Shown here in pieces: positions 6,061-6,582 of a stretch of DNA of 6,582 nt. Each line of letters starts with the position of its first letter. Position 1 is the first letter of the stretch. The notes under the pieces are model-generated. The model made no database searches and was not told where the DNA came from. It saw nothing but the letters and a program-made list of their open reading frames with translations. The translations under genes and the position numbers were made by a program. Source of the DNA: an uncultured Corynebacterium sp. (GTDB lineage Bacteria > Actinomycetota > Actinomycetes > Mycobacteriales > Mycobacteriaceae); contig CAMIPB010000053.1 of the NCBI GenBank assembly GCA_946223355.1, positions 1 through 6,582 of the forward strand, written 5' to 3'.

Positions 6061-6582
6061 GTGGCTGAGCCCGGTTCGGAAAAGAAATTGCCAAGCGACA
6101 TCGTCGCGGAGGCGAGACGGGCGGGCAATGACTATTCGCGCTCGCTTCAGGAAGTGTATCGATGCATTTCCGCTCTCAGGAAAGATGGAAGCCTAGATTC
6201 AGCGAGGAAGAAGAAAGCTCTCCAGAACCTCTATGGTCGCCTGAGCTGGAAAGATGTTAAAAGCTCTTTCGCTGGTGATGTTGTAACGGATCGAGTGGGG
6301 GTATCTTTTAGGGCGAGCATCTCTCATACGCGTCTGATTAAAGCTGAACTGAAAAAACATGGCTTGAACATCGCTCGTGGAGGCAATCCTAAAAACCAGG
6401 ATCGTTCCTTCGCGGAGGCCCTGGGAGTTCCGACACCCGGCGTCATAACGTCGTCTGTGCCGTACGCGGAAATAGAAGTTGTGCCACGTACCGTCATTAA
6501 GCCCATGCATGGCTCGTCCTCTCGTGGGGTGTTTCTGATCGGCGATGATTTGACCGCAACCTCCGTTTACTCCGGAGTTTCA
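6061..6582 (+). CDS. ATP-grasp-like protein, 3' end outside window (first 174 residues)
   Basis: The frame opens with GTG behind an excellent AAGGAG site and has no stop before the right edge. Residues 1 to about 105 are polar and probably helical, with no signal peptide and no recognised domain. From about residue 115 the sequence looks like the start of an ATP-grasp fold: SFAEALGVPTPG (116-127) resembles the helix and strand seen before the nucleotide site, and TVIKPMHGSSSRGVFLI (144-160) matches the strand with the ATP-contacting lysine (K147), then the small-residue loop over the phosphates. ATP-grasp enzymes usually join a carboxylate to an amine through an acyl-phosphate. Relatives in envelope loci include the TupA-like group. 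Next to glycosyltransferase genes, attachment of an amino acid or similar group to a surface polymer is a reasonable inference. The catalytic magnesium-binding residues would lie beyond the window, so family and substrate stay open. Confidence 0.8.
   Translation, partial: MAEPGSEKKLPSDIVAEARRAGNDYSRSLQEVYRCISALRKDGSLDSARKKKALQNLYGRLSWKDVKSSFAGDVVTDRVGVSFRASISHTRLIKAELKKHGLNIARGGNPKNQDRSFAEALGVPTPGVITSSVPYAEIEVVPRTVIKPMHGSSSRGVFLIGDDLTATSVYSGVS

Noticed and set aside
6199..6510. 103-codon minus-strand open frame
   Set aside because: Overlaps the plus-strand ATP-grasp-like gene, which has a near-consensus ribosome-binding site and a recognisable motif; the minus reading has neither.

Overview
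This window is most likely part of a cell-envelope or cell-surface glycopolymer locus of a Gram-positive bacterium, probably an actinobacterium. The evidence is two very long GT2 plus GT-B-like glycosyltransferases in tandem, a putative rhamnosyltransferase-family protein, the start of an ATP-grasp-like protein, GTG starts with strong Shine-Dalgarno sequences, and mixed codon use. Base composition looks close to 50% GC by eye. That is low for many actinobacteria but common for surface-polysaccharide loci. The genus cannot be named from this sequence alone.

Layout: (1) 2-1966 (+), the 3' part of a two-domain glycosyltransferase whose 5' end lies outside the window. (2) 1969-4527 (+), a complete 852-residue paralogue that starts two bases after the first gene's stop, so the two form one transcription unit. 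(3) 4528-4634, a short convergent gap with a loose inverted repeat and no convincing terminator. (4) 4635-5567 (-), a 310-residue putative rhamnosyltransferase-family protein on the opposite strand; its start is set by a Shine-Dalgarno site. (5) 5568-6060, a 493-bp divergent intergenic region with no convincing gene, a perfect 12-bp palindrome flanked by near-identical direct repeats, and other small inverted repeats. (6) 6061-6582 (+), the first 174 codons of a GTG-started protein with an ATP-grasp-like signature, running off the right edge.

How they may work together (inference): the two tandem enzymes and the antisense enzyme each carry a GT-A acidic DDDD motif, so they could add successive sugars to one surface glycan. 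The ATP-grasp protein could attach an amino acid or other carboxylate. No signal peptides or convincing membrane spans are visible in any of the four proteins, which fits work at the cytoplasmic face before export.

The most interesting observation is in the first enzyme. Its C-terminal GT-B domain aligns with that of its neighbour but lacks the EX7E motif and the glycine-rich loop that the neighbour keeps. This suggests one live and one degenerate GT-B module side by side.
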